From: Panicum virgatum | Taxonomy: Eukaryota > Streptophyta > Magnoliopsida > Poales > Poaceae | NCBI RefSeq assembly: GCF_016808335.1 | Contig: NC_053153.1 | Span: forward strand, 23,422,090 to 23,486,089 | Length of the DNA stretch: 64,000 nt | Direction of reading: 5' to 3' | Shown here: piece by piece, positions 10,729-22,636 of the stretch | How positions within the stretch are numbered: position 1 is the first letter of the stretch | How the letters are laid out: each line of letters starts with the position of its first letter | The notes under the pieces: model-generated | What the model was told of the DNA's origin: nothing | Databases searched by the model: none | The model's input: the letters and a program-made list of their open reading frames with translations, nothing else | Position numbers and translations under genes: made by a program

Positions 10729-13538
10729 GCGTCGATGTTCCGGAGCACCAAGTCGGCGTTGTGCTGCCTGAGCCAGCGCATCTGAGAGTACAGCCGGGTC
10801 AGCTCGGCGCTCTTTTTGCATGAAATATCCCTCAACTGCTGCAACTAGAAGAGCGTGAGTGAAATGCACAAAATCAAGCCCAAATGCGAACGATTACCGG
10901 GAGAGAGACACCTACCTGACTGATCTAGAGGTCTGTCGTCCGGTGAAGCCCTAGGGCGCGGTCGAGGTGGTCCTGAATTTGAGAGCCAACCTCGAACTGC
11001 GCTTTCCAGACTGCTTCCTCCTCCTGCTCGTTGCAGAGAAATACCAAGGGGACCCCGGACTGGATGATCGCCCCATGACGGGGCCCTCGGACATCCCCGC
11101 GCCAAGTGCCTCCTCAGAGGCCGACGCGAACTCGGCGATCTTGTCGGTGGCGCTGGCCGCCGCAACGGGGTTGACCTCTCCCGAGCCCTCATACTCCTCG
11201 CTACTCTGCGGCAGCTCCATAAATGACACCACGTTCTCCTGCACCGTTTGCGCCATCGTCGCTGCAACAACACCTTTGTCCCTGGCCCTTGCAGGCTCCG
11301 GAACGCAGGTTTCCTCCCCTGCCGGCGCCCTTAGCGCCAACTCCTCCTCCGTGACACCCTTGACCCCAGCCCTCAGGGGCTCGGGGGCGGGGTTCTCCTC
11401 CTCTCTTCAGCCAGCGAGGCGCTCCGGTGCGTCCCCACCAGCTCTTCCTCCTGCGACCGGCTGGGCGGCGCTATCCGCGTCGCCCCGACTGGCCTCGATT
11501 TCAACATCCAGCCGGGCGGCGTCCTCCACGCCGCCCCAGCCGGCCCCCTCCTCGGCGTCAGCCCGAGCGACCGTTACAACGCTGCTCTGGCCGGCGTCGC
11601 CCCCACTCTTCGGCACTCGAGCCAGTTGGGCCTTCTGGGCCCCTCGAGCCATCGCCTCTTGGAGCTTCGCGGCCTCCGCCACTATGTCCACTACGGGCAG
11701 GGGCTGCGGCACCGTGTGCGGCATTGCGCGCGCCCCGGTCTTGAGGGCCTTGGTCGGCGCAAGCTGGGCCGCATCCCTAGCGATGGCTCCGGAGCTGGGT
11801 AATCGGGGAAGAAGCATTGAAGTCAACAGGACCGGAGGGTCGATTAAACGAATGCAAAGGATAAAATCAAGATCACTTACCCTGACCGGGCGCTCATGCT
11901 GCGCTTGCCCGTGCTGCTCCTCCGGGCCCGCGGCACGCTGACACCTCCCGATGACTGACTCGAGGGCTCCGCCCTAAGGTCGGCCTGGTGCCTCGAGGTC
12001 GTCTGCGCGGGCGTCTCCACGCTTGCCGCGAACCCCCCGCCGCCCGTCGACACCACGGGCGCGGGTGACCCCCTGCTCGCTGCCGACGTGGGCGACCTCT
12101 GCCCCGCCGCCGGCATAGGCGACCTCCGCTCTGTCCTCGCGGCGGGCGGATCCACCAGCGACCCCGGCGCTAGCCTCGCCTCGCCCAGCCCCATCGATGA
12201 GCCCTCGCCACCAGCCCCTCGAGGGGCCGGCGGGGGACTCGCGCCCGTCACCACCTCGATGTCGTCAGGCTCCGAGAAGTTGAGCTCACCGCCCGAGGAG
12301 TCCTCCTCCTTGGTGGACTTGGGTGTCGCGGGCTGCGGGGCACCCTCCGCTTGCGTAATCTTGCACGTCTTGGCGTGCTCTTCCTTCCTCTTCCTCTTCC
12401 TGGCGGCGGTCTTCTTTGCCGCATCCTTCTTCTTCTTCGCCGCCTCATCGCGTAGGCGGTTGGCTTCGCGTTCCTCAGGGACCCGGGGCTTTGAAAAATA
12501 GCCCTTGTGGCTCACTCCCTGCAATATACGGCCAAGTCAGGAGCAAGGAGTGGGGAAGAAACAGCACAAATCGACAATGAATTGAAACATAAACTCACCA
12601 CAGAAATGTACCCCGCCTCGGGACGCATCTTGATCTCCCAGAGATCATCTGGGTTGTCGGGGAACTCCGCCACCGCACTTTTCGCCCTCCGGGTAGCAAC
12701 GTTGTGGGGGAGAAGCAGGTTCGACGTCCTCAAGCCCTCGTACGAGGCCTCGGGGGTGAGATCGAAGATCGGCAGCTTCCTCTCCACAAGAGGAATCACC
12801 CTCTGCCGGTGGAAGTTTGCGATGACAGCCGCCGCCGTTAGCCCCTTCCTCGCCAGACGCTGCAACACGTTGGTGAGGACCTTGAGCCTGGCCTGATGCA
12901 TCGGGGGCGACACCCCCAATTCCACTTCTCCGGCCTCTCTCGGAGCACCTTGTTGGTGAACGCCGGGAGCCGTCCGCTGTCATTTCGCAGGTAAAACCAC
13001 CCTCGGGTCCACCCGGCATTGTTCGTAGTCATTCTACAGGGGATGTACAGATCCGACTTGTTCCCGCGCACATGAAGCATGAGGCCACCGGCACGAGTGT
13101 ATGTCTTCGGCTGGCCCCGCATGTTCTCGATGTAGAGCTCGCTGCGGAACAAATGGATCCACAGATCCTAGTGCGCCTCAATCCCCAAGTAACCCTCACA
13201 GAGGGTGACGAAGACCACCGCCTGCGAGATGGAATTGGGGCCGAAGTTGTGCAACTCCACCCCGTAGTAGGCGCACAACACGCGCATGAACCTACCGACG
13301 GGGACGCCGAACCCCCACTCGTGGAGCCGCACAAGGCTCACGATGTAGCCGCTCGGGGGATTCGGCTCGACCTCCTCCGGCCGGGGGGGGGGATCCACAC
13401 CGGCCGCGATGAGTTGGTGTTCGTCGGAAGGAGCCTGTCGGCGACCAACTGTTCCAAGACCGCCGTGGTCGCGGTGGACTTCCCCCACGGCAATGGTTCC
13501 TCGATCCTCGCCATCGCTTCAAGTCGGACGGAGAACAC
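10729..13538 (-). pseudogene. antisense extra ORF of the Tat element, N-terminal and central part
   Basis: Read leftward from a start at 13538 or 13514 (MARIEEPLPWG). The first exon carries a block with LHEWGFGVPVGRFMR and LCEGYLGIEAH, as in the plant 'putative gypsy type transposon' family (Pfam Transposase_28). Consensus splice sites are visible: donor GTGAGT at 12598, acceptor before 12518, donor GTAAGT at 11880, acceptor before 11794, and a GTAGGT donor near 10920. Exon 2 is Lys/Arg-rich and then Ser/Pro-rich. Exon 3 is Ala-rich. The last exon starts a helical region at about 10855. A poly-G run near 13384, an extra G near 12915 and one stop near 13170 break the frame. Its biochemical role is unknown. 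The insertion at 4269-10728 cuts its 3' end. Confidence 0.7.
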
Positions 13539-13544
13539 GAAAGG

Positions 13545-15184
13545 CTAGCTCAAGAAAAGGCTAGGGTGCGCTCTCTTCTCTCCTTCTTCCCTCTCTTGCT
13601 CTTGGCTCTAGGCTGGATGCAGGGGAGGCGAAGAAGGCAGGGGAGGCAAGGGCAAAAGGCCAGGTAAGCCCAAACGATCCCCCCTTCTCTGCTTTTATCC
13701 GTCGAGACGGGCGGATTTGCCGCCGCGTCCCGAATCCACCGCATTGAATGCGGTAGATTTCACTGCCGCCGACAGCTGGGCCCCACGACCGTGGAGTCCC
13801 CCATGCGCGCACTTGGCAATAATTATGGCGCAGTAACCGACGGGCGCGGCGGGACTGTAGCACCGTCCCTTCCGCCAGCCGCCCGCGCCTCTCCGCCTAC
13901 CTGAGCCAGCCGCCTGAAAAGGCGCGCCCCGCACCGCGCTACGCGTATTGGGCCACGTAGCCCACGCCTAGCAGGGGACTGACGCGCACAACTGGCGACT
14001 CCACGCCGTTTTAGCGAACTGTTACGGAATATTCCCCCCGGGGATTCCTTACCGTCGAAGGAGATCAATTTCGAGGCCTTACTGATCAGGGGTTCGAAGC
14101 CTGGCCCGTCGAGGGTTCGACAGGCGCCCCAAATCACCAGAGTTAGGGACTGCATGGATGTACCGTACAAGCTACCGTGGGACGCGGAGTTCGAGACATC
14201 CTACGCAGTATTCAAGGCCAGTCGAGGGTGCCTAGCAGGGGGATCCCATCGAGGGAGAGCATCGAGCCCTCGGACCCTATCGAATGGGTCCGAGCCCCGC
14301 CTAGCGAACCTTTGCGAGCGTTTTATGTGACGTGTCCACGGACCACAAGCCGACCCTTACCGAATGGGGCACGGATGTCCACTTGAACCACCCGTTAACA
14401 GCTCACTGAAGCAGCCATAGCTCGCGGCCTGGGCATGGGTAGTATGGTGCGCTTCACCCCTCCTCCCTACGGAAGGGCGACAAGGGTCGTAATAAAAGTC
14501 GAGGGTCCCCTGAACGCCTTCACACAAGCCAGGGCTCGGGGGCTCCTCGCACGCCGCGGTTCAGGCCGCACCCTCGAATGGATCGACAACCGTCAATTGT
14601 GAAGTTCCACGTGTTTAGCCAAAACCCCCACTCTTAACGCGTGCCCGCCAGATGGTTCAACAGGACCCCGAGTCGCTGCACTAGCACGAAAAATGCCGAG
14701 GCCGGCTGAAAGGAACGCCGATGCCGGCTGAAAAGGAAACTGAGCATTCTCCCGAGTAAAGCAACCAAGTAGGGCGACGTTTATAGCCCTTGGACGAGTG
14801 CAAACACTCCTCCAAGGCCTTAGGAGCTACACCCGCGGGTGCGCTGACGCGCCCCCACGAAGGAAACTTCACACATTCGAGGACCAAAATCCTCTGCAGG
14901 CCTGCTTGAACGCCTTCTGCAGCACGACAGCGACATCCCCAGCGGCGGCACCATGGTGCTCGAGGCGACTATGATCTGCATAGACAACTCGGAGTGGCTT
15001 CCACAATGCTTCTCCAACGAGAAACCCCTACTTTGGATCAATCTTCTCCGACAACGCTCTCCAGAGCACCGTCGCGCCCCCGCCGGGTGAACCGAGATCC
15101 CCATGATCAGCACCCGGGTCACGCCTTCAAGGAGTCAAGCCTCTGCAGGGCTGATGCTCATCCCCACAAAGACTCGAGGGCTAC
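13545..15184 (+). other. non-coding region of the Tat element before its 3' LTR, with polypurine tract
   Basis: This region is promoter-side of the antisense ORF and carries many CTCGAGGG phrases. It ends in a purine-rich ACTCGAGGGCTAC immediately before the LTR (about 15172-15184), the expected position of the plus-strand primer. No gene was found. Confidence 0.6.
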
Positions 15185-16522
15185 TGTCGGGTACCATGAT
15201 TAAGGGCACCCTAACCAAGGGACTAAATCACCCTTAAACGCAAAACACGGCCCACGAAGGCCTACAGCCCCCTTCCAATCCAAAGGAAAGGAAAAGACTC
15301 AAAGAAGTCCAATTCACGGCCCCCCTACACAGTACGGCCCAACCAAACCCCATCGAATCTGCGGGGCAATCTCCGCCTCACTCGAGGGCCTCCCACCGAG
15401 ACCTTCGACAAATGCCCCGCGTCTCCGCCCTGCTCAAGGGTAGTGAGCCTACCCTCGAGAGAGCGGACTGACTCCACCCAGCTCGAGGGTAGGGAGCCTA
15501 CCCTCGAGGGAGCGGATCGACTCCGCCTCGCTCGAGGCCACCCCTCGACAGGAAGGACAAACGGCCCGTCTGCTCACCCGCCCGCCGTACGGAGGCATTA
15601 AATTCCAACCACTCCTCCGCAGCATCCGGGTCAGACGGCGTCAAGCAGCCACTCCGCGCAGTGGCTATGACCGGAGTCCCGTCCGCCAACTCCGGTCACT
15701 GCTCCGCCATTCCGGATGCTGTGGCGACACTGTGCGAACCTGCGACGTAGTGCAAGACGTGCTCAGCACTGCTCCAGCCACTGTGCTGCCAACTCCCCAT
15801 ACCTCCTCCATACTTTCCCCTCCGCGGAACCCTCGAACGGCATGGGCACGACCCTCGGAAGCGGCTCCGACCTTGACCAAGACAAGACCCTGGCCTGCAG
15901 GACCCTCGGAACGTCGCCACGCCACGCCTGGAGGACGGTACCCCCTACAACAACCACCACAACGCCCGCTGGAGCTACAAGGATGCCGGCGCGATCTCCA
16001 CAAGGCCAAGGACGACGCCCAGGATGACTGCCACGCCAAGCGCCATACCCCATAGTATACTTTCTACAGTGCTCGACCACTGCACCCCCCACGATTCGGG
16101 GAGAGGACGACGACTTCCGCGATCTCCTGTGCATGTACACCGCCCCTCCTTGTGTCTATAAAAGGGGTGAGACGAGCTCTATCTTCGGGATCTGGACTAT
16201 TCTACGCACTCAGCACCACTCACAGAGCATATACGCTCTTTTGAGCCCCGATATTGGCACTCACCTCAATCAACTCCTCCTCTAGCAGAGACCTGGGAGC
16301 TTCCCTCCCTCTCTCGCCTTGCTTGTACCCCCTACTACAGGCACCCCCGGTGCAAGACAGTACAGTGCTCTCGCACACCCCTTTGCTGGACGTACGGCCC
16401 CGCGGCCGGAACCAGGATAAACCCGTGCGTGACTGTGTTGCCTCCTGCATCAACCATTTGGGACGAGGAACACGCAGCATCATCACTAGTTAGGTCCGGA
16501 CCACCGGGTCAGGACACCGACA
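15185..16522 (+). repeat. 3' LTR of the Tat element (1338 bp)
   Basis: It starts TGTCGGGTACC and ends ACACCGACA, so TGTCGG/CCGACA form the short inverted ends. A TATA-like CTATAAAAGGGG lies at about 16156-16167. There is no second LTR in the window to compare with. Confidence 0.85.
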
Positions 16523-17690
16523 GCAAGCGACGGGAAGTTCCATGCCGCCTCGCCGCCTCGGCATCGCCACTCTGGCACCCCTGCGTTGCGCCGCCGTCAT
16601 CCCTGACAGCTGCGCGACCACGACTCCGACATGACCAACAACATCGAGGCCTCGTCCTCCTTGGGTCCGCACCCTCTACTTCTCCCTCTCTCTGTCTCTC
16701 TCTAGTTCTTGTAACGTAGGACCTAGATCTCTTGGTTTGGCTCATCAGTTAAAGGTTGTATCCACTGGATCTGCACCTAGACGATCTTTAGTGTCTAACA
16801 TGCTGTAGTAGTGATTGAGTCTAGGATCGCAATCATTGGCTGAAGTAGTTTAAGAAATTTGTCAAAACTAATTAGGATGTTATTATAGCTAAGATGCCTT
16901 GCCTGTCTCCATACCACACTGAGATTGTGTCTACTTGTGTGGAAATTTGACTTATCTGAAGAAGTCAAGAACCAGCCATTCAGACATTCTGTCAATGATA
17001 CTAAATATTCTTGCTCCTCGCATTTGGATCCGTTGTTTGTCATCGAGTCTTGTTACTTGTTAGCTCACCTTTTTCTTGTGAACAACACATTAGTGCTGCT
17101 GAGTGGCTACTCCTAGTCGAAGTGATAGTTGATGAAGATTTATTGCGACAATAATTAAAAAGGCGCATCTATTATTTATAGCTACATATTTATTATAGAG
17201 AAGTCGTGCCATGCACATATACATACACCCCACTCTCACAGGCCCTCTGCTTTATTTGGTTTTATTTATGTCTAACTAGGATTGAAAGCGTAGTTGCATA
17301 TGACATGATCTATGAAGGTGAAAAATACGTTCACCAGGCCTACATCTAATTGCATCTAGACTACCTAGTGTTTTTTAATTCCTCAAACAAAAATGAAAAG
17401 AGAAAAAAGTTTCAAATAAATTAATAGCTTGATGTGCAAATTGTAACCATATAAATTGCACGACTAATAACAAGGCCAACCTTCCTCAAACATGAACGAC
17501 TCGACTACCTAGTGTTGTTGTCGCCGGTGTAGAACCATGCCGGGGGAAGGCGAGCCTGAAGTGGCATGATGCAACGAAGGAGGAAATCCATTCCCACTAT
17601 CCCTGCTGTATGCCCGCCCTGACGTAGTCCGGCAAATCGGGCTAGGACTCGATCCTACCCGGACCCTAGCACCGGTGTGCCCAACTATGT
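16523..17690. other. intergenic, no gene seen
   Basis: After the LTR comes GC-rich sequence with a CT-rich tract (about 16670-16705), then AT-rich DNA. Short ORFs are not convincing. Confidence 0.5.
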
Positions 17691-17698
17691 GGAGGTGC

Positions 17699-18106
17699 TC
17701 ATTTTAGGACCCGTGGGAAGGCGGAGGTAGTCGGAGTCGTTGTCGGTCTCCACATACAGCCATTGCCGGTCCTAGTTGTCCCACTTGCCCCGGAGTGAGA
17801 GGGTGATGAACTTCTGGCGCCGCTGTGGATGAATCTGGATGTAACAGCCACCCACCATGCGGTGCTGGAGGATGGCGCCCAGACACAGAGACGCCAACGA
17901 CGACGGGTAGAGCTGGAAAAAGTACCGGAAGAGCTCCAGCAATGATTTGTATGCCAACAAACACCTCGCAGGCATGAGCAAAGAGCGCCAACGTAATGAC
18001 AGCGTTGGGGTTGAGGCACGCTAGGTGAATGGTGTACGCCTCCAATGCCGCCACGAAGAACAGCGAAAATGGCGGCACCAACCCTACCAGCAGAAAGGGG
18101 AGGAAA
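17699..18106 (-). pseudogene. fragment of the 'putative gypsy type transposon' protein family
   Basis: Two overlapping minus frames together resemble the plant retroelement protein seen in the Tat antisense ORF. One has the block LVPPFSLFFVAALEAYTIH and HACEVFVGIQ; the other has QKFITLSLRGKWDN and then LYVETDNDSD. At least one frameshift and one stop separate them. No LTR could be paired with it, so it is probably a relic of another insertion. Confidence 0.55.
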
Positions 18107-18599
18107 GTGACAATCTCCCCGAAGCATCATGGCTAGGGAAGGCCATGCCAGCACAGAGGATGGTGGAAGGGTCAAGAGCACCCTCGCCCGCTCCACCGCA
18201 TTTAGGCCCGCCGTCGACAAGGCGAAGTCGAGGATGTGGCGGCCCCTCTCCTACCCATCTCGACGTGCCATGATGAGAGCTTGGGATGTACTGGCAGAAG
18301 GAGAAAGGAAGAAGAGGATGTTGACAAGAAGACTATTGACGACATTTAAGTGTAAAATATGACCGTCAACTATGCTCATTAATAAAGAAAAACTATACGC
18401 CTTACTTACATATTTGTATCACTAACCTAGTTCCACAGTTATTTTGGATATCTAGCCATTTCAGGGTTACAAATACAGAATAAGAGGAAAACATGACGCA
18501 GACGCAAACAAACCATACAGAAGATCCCGTCCTGCGCCACACTACCGAAGAGAGCCCGTACATTAGAGAAAACAGACGTTCCAAGGCTGTTGCACCTAA

Positions 18600-19832
18600 T
18601 GGATAAGGTCTAGGCCCACGTGTCAGTGCCCTGGCCAAAGGCGGTGGCCAGTGGGGCCAGCAGGGGGTCGACCGATCCCAAGGGTCAGCCGAACCTGCTC
18701 TAGCTCCCATCTAGGTGCATTTTTGGCGGGAAGCTTGATTTGATCCTCCTAAAGTCGGTGGCGAGGTGTTTCCATATCAGAAACGGCGGGAACCGACCTC
18801 TCAAGCTATAAAAGGAGGAGAAGGAGCCCTCTCAAAGGACACACACCACACACAACACCGAAACATGAAGCCTCTCTCCCTTTCTTGCTCTCACATTTTG
18901 TAACCCTAGGCTAGTGGAGACTTTACTTAAGCGAATTCAAGTTGTCTTCAAGGCTAAGAGCAGTTCTCGGCCTTTGGTATGACTTTGTATTGAACTTGTT
19001 AGCATTTTTTTTCTTATTAAAGACTTTAGTTGTGGTTGCTTTTCTATTTTAGTTTATCAATCCATGCTTAGTTTATTCATTGGGTTGTGTGAAGAATATG
19101 GTTAGGCCAGATGATCCAGGTACGGATGTCGGTTCGTTGTGCTTTTAGGCTTGCTCTAGCTCTTTGCTTGTCCATCCGGAGGGTGGGAGTCCCGAGGGAG
19201 CTAGGATAGTAACCTCATACATGAGCGTGGTGCTCGGGTATGCGGGATCCTTCAGATATGACGATGCTCTATGGTTTGACTGGGGTAGATGGCAGGTGGT
19301 GACAGTCCTGTCCGTCCGCTGTAAAGTTGTGTTGCGATTAGCGCATTCCCCGACGTGGGAGTACATTGTAGGAGTTCATGCAAAGATGTAACGACCCTAA
19401 CCGTACCTGGGTCAGGATATTCTCCCTGAAATTCCCATATTCCTAGCACCTGCAGTTCTAAGCATGTGCATGGCATGACATGTACTAACGAATAGATGCA
19501 CTAGGACACCTGATCTTACCTAAGATGAAGCTAACATTAGTTTGATTCTTTTATTCTTTCATTATCTTTTATCCTTGAGAGTTGGCTACGTGTGTGTGTG
19601 TGTGTCATGTTGCCCTGATTTATTCCTTTATCACAACTTACCCCTAATGAGGCTATGACTATGCCTTAATGCATAGTGTCATGATTATTGCTGAGTAAAT
19701 TACCTTTGTCACTGTCATTCTTTGGGAAAATATAAGTAACAATACTTGAATATCTCTGAGTGAAATGTTACAACGATATATCTGTGCGCTTGCGGATCTT
19801 TTTGTAATTGTTTAGTTATACTAGTCAAGACA
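18600..19832 (+). repeat. probable 5' LTR (left border uncertain)
   Basis: Inferred from what follows it: a primer-binding-site relic at 19838. A TATA box in CTATAAAAGGAGG lies at about 18807-18819, with a transcript-like leader after it. The right end is taken as CAAGACA at 19832. The left border was not recognised and no second copy is in the window. It contains a short TG microsatellite near 19590-19605. Confidence 0.4.
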
Positions 19833-19837
19833 TTTCT

Positions 19838-19856
19838 TGGCACCATTGCTAGGGAT
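19838..19856 (+). other. decayed tRNA-Asp primer-binding site
   Basis: It reads TGGCACCATTGCTAGGGAT. The canonical site is TGGCGCCGTTGCCGGGGAT. The four differences all fall in the three CpG sites of the canonical sequence. Confidence 0.6.
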
Positions 19857-19888
19857 GGGTTTAACAAACCCTATTTCTATTTCTAGGG

Positions 19889-20170
19889 ATGACGTTAAGA
19901 AATGTCAACAAAGACAAGGGAAGGGGTCAGACCGCTCCAGCCCCACGAGCTCCAAGTGGCCCCCGCAAAAAGGCTGGCACGATCCCTGATGAGAGGGCGG
20001 CGAACCATTGCCACGCCGTGACAAGGAGTTACTCTTGGCCCCATGCTCGAAATGCCGATTCGAATTTGAGCGTGGACCCGGGACTGCTGTCAACCTACGG
20101 GGACGACGAGGGTCCTCTTAGCCCCAGACAAACTAAAGGGAAATGGGTCGGAAGGTCCCTCTCTCTCTAG
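19889..20170 (+). pseudogene. possible gag N-terminal remnant
   Basis: An open frame of 93 codons starts 33 bases after the primer-binding-site relic, where gag is expected. It is basic and Pro/Ala-rich at first, with no recognisable gag domain, and ends at a direct repeat. Position is the main support. Confidence 0.3.
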
Positions 20171-20926
20171 CCCACTAGTGGCAAAGTGGGTTGGTACCAG
20201 CGCAAGACCCCGTCACCAGGTTGCCCACGACCAACCGGGGGGGGGGGGGGGGGTGCGTACGCCCCCTAAGAGCAGGGCGATCCCTTCGTTAGGTTCCTCA
20301 GTTCACTAATTGATGTGTGCATCGATAACTCATCATCACGCCATGACCTCCCAGACCATATCAATGGGTGATGGATCGAGGACGGAGCAAGCTACCTACC
20401 TACCAGTTGCATGTTGGTGCGACCAGAGGACATCAAGCACCGTACGTTTACAAACCTATAAATGTGGTGTACACTAGCAGTGAAGACTCTTGAAGATATC
20501 TCTATCTGTCTATGTTCATGATAAGTTGTTTCACACCTGCATGATGCTTTTTTTGGGTGGGGGGGGGTGCATGACGCAATTTAAGTGGCGCACACCGTGT
20601 ATCGCATACAAGATCAAAACACATGACGACGAGGAATGGTACCTTGGTAGTGGGCTTTGTGTGCAGTGGGTTGGCTGTCGGTTGCACCGGGGTCTTAACG
20701 CAACAGTCTTGGTCTACCTCCAACGTGAAGAAGGCCGCAGCACGCACCACGGCGGCTGTTGGTGTGGCCCGCGTGGGCGATGCAAGCTATTTGCGGGTGC
20801 CTCAGTAAATGCATTGATAGCTTCATCGCGGGGCTTGTAGAGGACACCTGTCAGCACTATGGAGAAGGGGTCCCCTTAGCCCCGGACAAACTAAAGGGAA
20901 ATGGGCCGAAAGGTCCCTCTCTCTAT
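20111..20926 (+). repeat. pair of ~57-bp direct repeats bounding ~700 bp
   Basis: Copies at 20111-20167 and 20869-20926 share GACAAACTAAAGGGAAATGG and the surrounding bases, with a few substitutions. Between them are a long G run (about 20239-20252) and a segment matching the 3' end of the nitroreductase gene at 43251. No target duplication was found. Confidence 0.6.
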
Positions 20927-21043
20927 CTATAAATCTAGATACACATTTTTTACTATGTATCTTGATAAACACTATGTCTAGATACACAATTAAAATTATG
21001 TTCTAGATTTGCCAAAATGATCTACAATTTGGAATGGAGGGAG
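20927..21043 (-). mobile_element. truncated Stowaway-like MITE
   Basis: The right end has AATTTGGAATGGAGGGAG, the reverse of the common grass Stowaway terminus CTCCCTCCATTCC. The interior has the usual TCTAGATACACA phrases. The other terminus is missing. Confidence 0.5.
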
Positions 21044-21430
21044 CAGCTCGTAAAATCTATCAAATTACTCTTTGACAATATTCTATTCGCCTTGACTATG
21101 GAGTTCTCAAATTACACATGACACTTAGGCAGGAGTATTTCAAGCACGTGTGGTCGTGTGCCATACTAGACTTTTCGCATGAATTAAATTCACATGAATC
21201 AATTAAATGACGATAGCAGTTGTACAAAACCCATAAGCTCAAGTGGAGCATTACCTCAAATAAAGGAAGAGCATTCTAAAAGAAATAATGATTTGGAAAA
21301 GGGAACCAAGGGTAGCAACCTAAAAGTAAAACGAACAGGATTTATGAGCGCGACCACCTGCGCCTTCGCGCCGGCGTCGTGTCCAACGACGGGCAACGGG
21401 GTGAGAAACTGAGAACCAAGCCAGCGGGTA

Positions 21431-22531
21431 TCACTGCCCGGCGAAGGGCAGCTTCGGGAGGGGCTTATGGTGGTGCCGATTGCGATCCATCAGATCCGTG
21501 AAGACCATCCCGCTCACGTTCCTCGTCGTGATCTTGGTGGCGAAGTGGTAGACACAGCTGCGGCGGACGGCGGGGAAGCCGCTCGCCGGGAGCGCGAACG
21601 CGTGGCCGTGCGGCGCCACGAACAGCGCGTAGTCCCTGGTGTGCGCCACGTTGGACACCGCCACCGGCATGGCGCCGCCCTCCCCCGCGAACTCGACCTT
21701 CACCACCCTCACGACGAACCTTCGGGCCCGGCGGCGGCGGACGCAGCACGACGACCTCGTGTGCTCGTGGTGCGAAACCACCACGACGAGGAGGTCGCCG
21801 CCGCACGCCACCAGGCACTCCTGGATGTCCCACTCCCATTGTATCAGGTGCTGCAGGCTTACCGGGCTCACGATGAGCCTCCGCGTGTCGACGTCGCAGA
21901 TGGCGAGCTTGTCCCTGTAGACGCCGATGAGCACGTAGGCTCGGCCCCGGAAGAACTCCAGCCCCCAGTAGAAGGGCCCGGTGTCCTGCTGATCGAACCG
22001 GGCCCACTCGCCGTCGCCGGGGCGGCAGAAGGCGAGGACGTGCCCCGCGTAGGTAACATCGTTCACCTTGAAGAAGGCGAAGGCCGTCCACCGGCTGGCC
22101 GCGACGAGGGGGTCGTCGGAGAGAAAGATGTCAGTCAGCTGGTAATCAGGGTCGCCGAAGGCGGGCAGCGGAACCTCGGCGTGGGAGACGGGGTCCCTGA
22201 GGAGGAGGCGCCCGCCGTCGTCGTCCACGGCGAGCCAGCCGCGCGACGCGCCCCTCACGCAGGCGGGAGCCGCCTTCTCTCCCCCGGCGGCGTCCAAGCG
22301 GACGGGCCTGACGCGGCGGCGGCGCCGCGCGGGCCGGACGAAGGCGCGGCGGCCGTCGGCGGCAGACCGCAAGGCGAACCAGGGGCCGGCGACGGGCGCA
22401 CCGGGGCCCGCGGCGGCGCGCCAGCCGCGGCACACATGGCGGAAGCTGGCGGCGTCGGCGTCGACCGGGAGGCGGGTGAAGACGTCGTGGAGGAGCCCTC
22501 TCTCGAGGGACGCCCAGTCCCTCTCCCGCAT
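21431..22531 (-). CDS. F-box protein, DUF295-like C-terminal region
   Basis: This single-exon gene encodes 366 aa when started at MRERDW (22531). The frame is open further upstream to 22627, but this Met sits right before the F-box. Residues ~4-45 carry the F-box (LLHDVFTRLP, VCRGWRAAA), which would bind SKP1 in an SCF ubiquitin ligase. The rest resembles the beta-rich DUF295 region of plant F-box proteins (FFRGRAYVL followed by CDVDTR). The target is unknown. The coding region is very GC-rich, typical of grass single-exon F-box genes. A fold-back repeat lies ~106-219 bp upstream of the start. Long plus-strand ORFs over it are shadows. The DUF295 call is less certain than the F-box. Confidence 0.8.
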   Translation of the reverse strand: MRERDWASLERGLLHDVFTRLPVDADAASFRHVCRGWRAAAGPGAPVAGPWFALRSAADGRRAFVRPARRRRRVRPVRLDAAGGEKAAPACVRGASRGWLAVDDDGGRLLLRDPVSHAEVPLPAFGDPDYQLTDIFLSDDPLVAASRWTAFAFFKVNDVTYAGHVLAFCRPGDGEWARFDQQDTGPFYWGLEFFRGRAYVLIGVYRDKLAICDVDTRRLIVSPVSLQHLIQWEWDIQECLVACGGDLLVVVVSHHEHTRSSCCVRRRRARRFVVRVVKVEFAGEGGAMPVAVSNVAHTRDYALFVAPHGHAFALPASGFPAVRRSCVYHFATKITTRNVSGMVFTDLMDRNRHHHKPLPKLPFAGQ

Positions 22532-22636
22532 GGATGCAACAGCCAACAGGTGCACGCCGGGGCAGTTGGTCAGTTGCATCTTTAAACCAAGGATCCGGCT
22601 GCGGAATCGCTTCACACGGCATGACATCGTTTAGCC

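Larger units (their letters stand above)
1..16522 (+). mobile_element. Ty3/gypsy LTR retrotransposon, Tat lineage, 5' end outside window
   Basis: The order is decayed reverse transcriptase, two RNase H regions, integrase, an antisense spliced ORF, and a 3' LTR ending TG...CA. A second RNase H after the first, and an antisense extra ORF between pol and the 3' LTR, are known traits of the Tat lineage of plant gypsy elements. I read both here. A separate LTR element (4269-10728) interrupts it. The 5' LTR and gag lie left of the window, so the element's own target duplication cannot be checked. The five bases after the 3' LTR are GCAAG. Without the nested insertion the visible part is about 10 kb. 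Confidence 0.85.

Noticed and set aside
10967..11941. 324-codon plus-strand ORF
   Set aside because: It overlaps the antisense ORF of the Tat element, whose splice sites and homology are on the minus strand; the plus frame is Ala/Ser-rich only.
21467..22585. 372-codon plus-strand ORF
   Set aside because: It is antisense to the F-box gene in very GC-rich DNA, has no recognisable domain and is low-complexity (Ala/Gly/Val/Arg-rich). It is a shadow.
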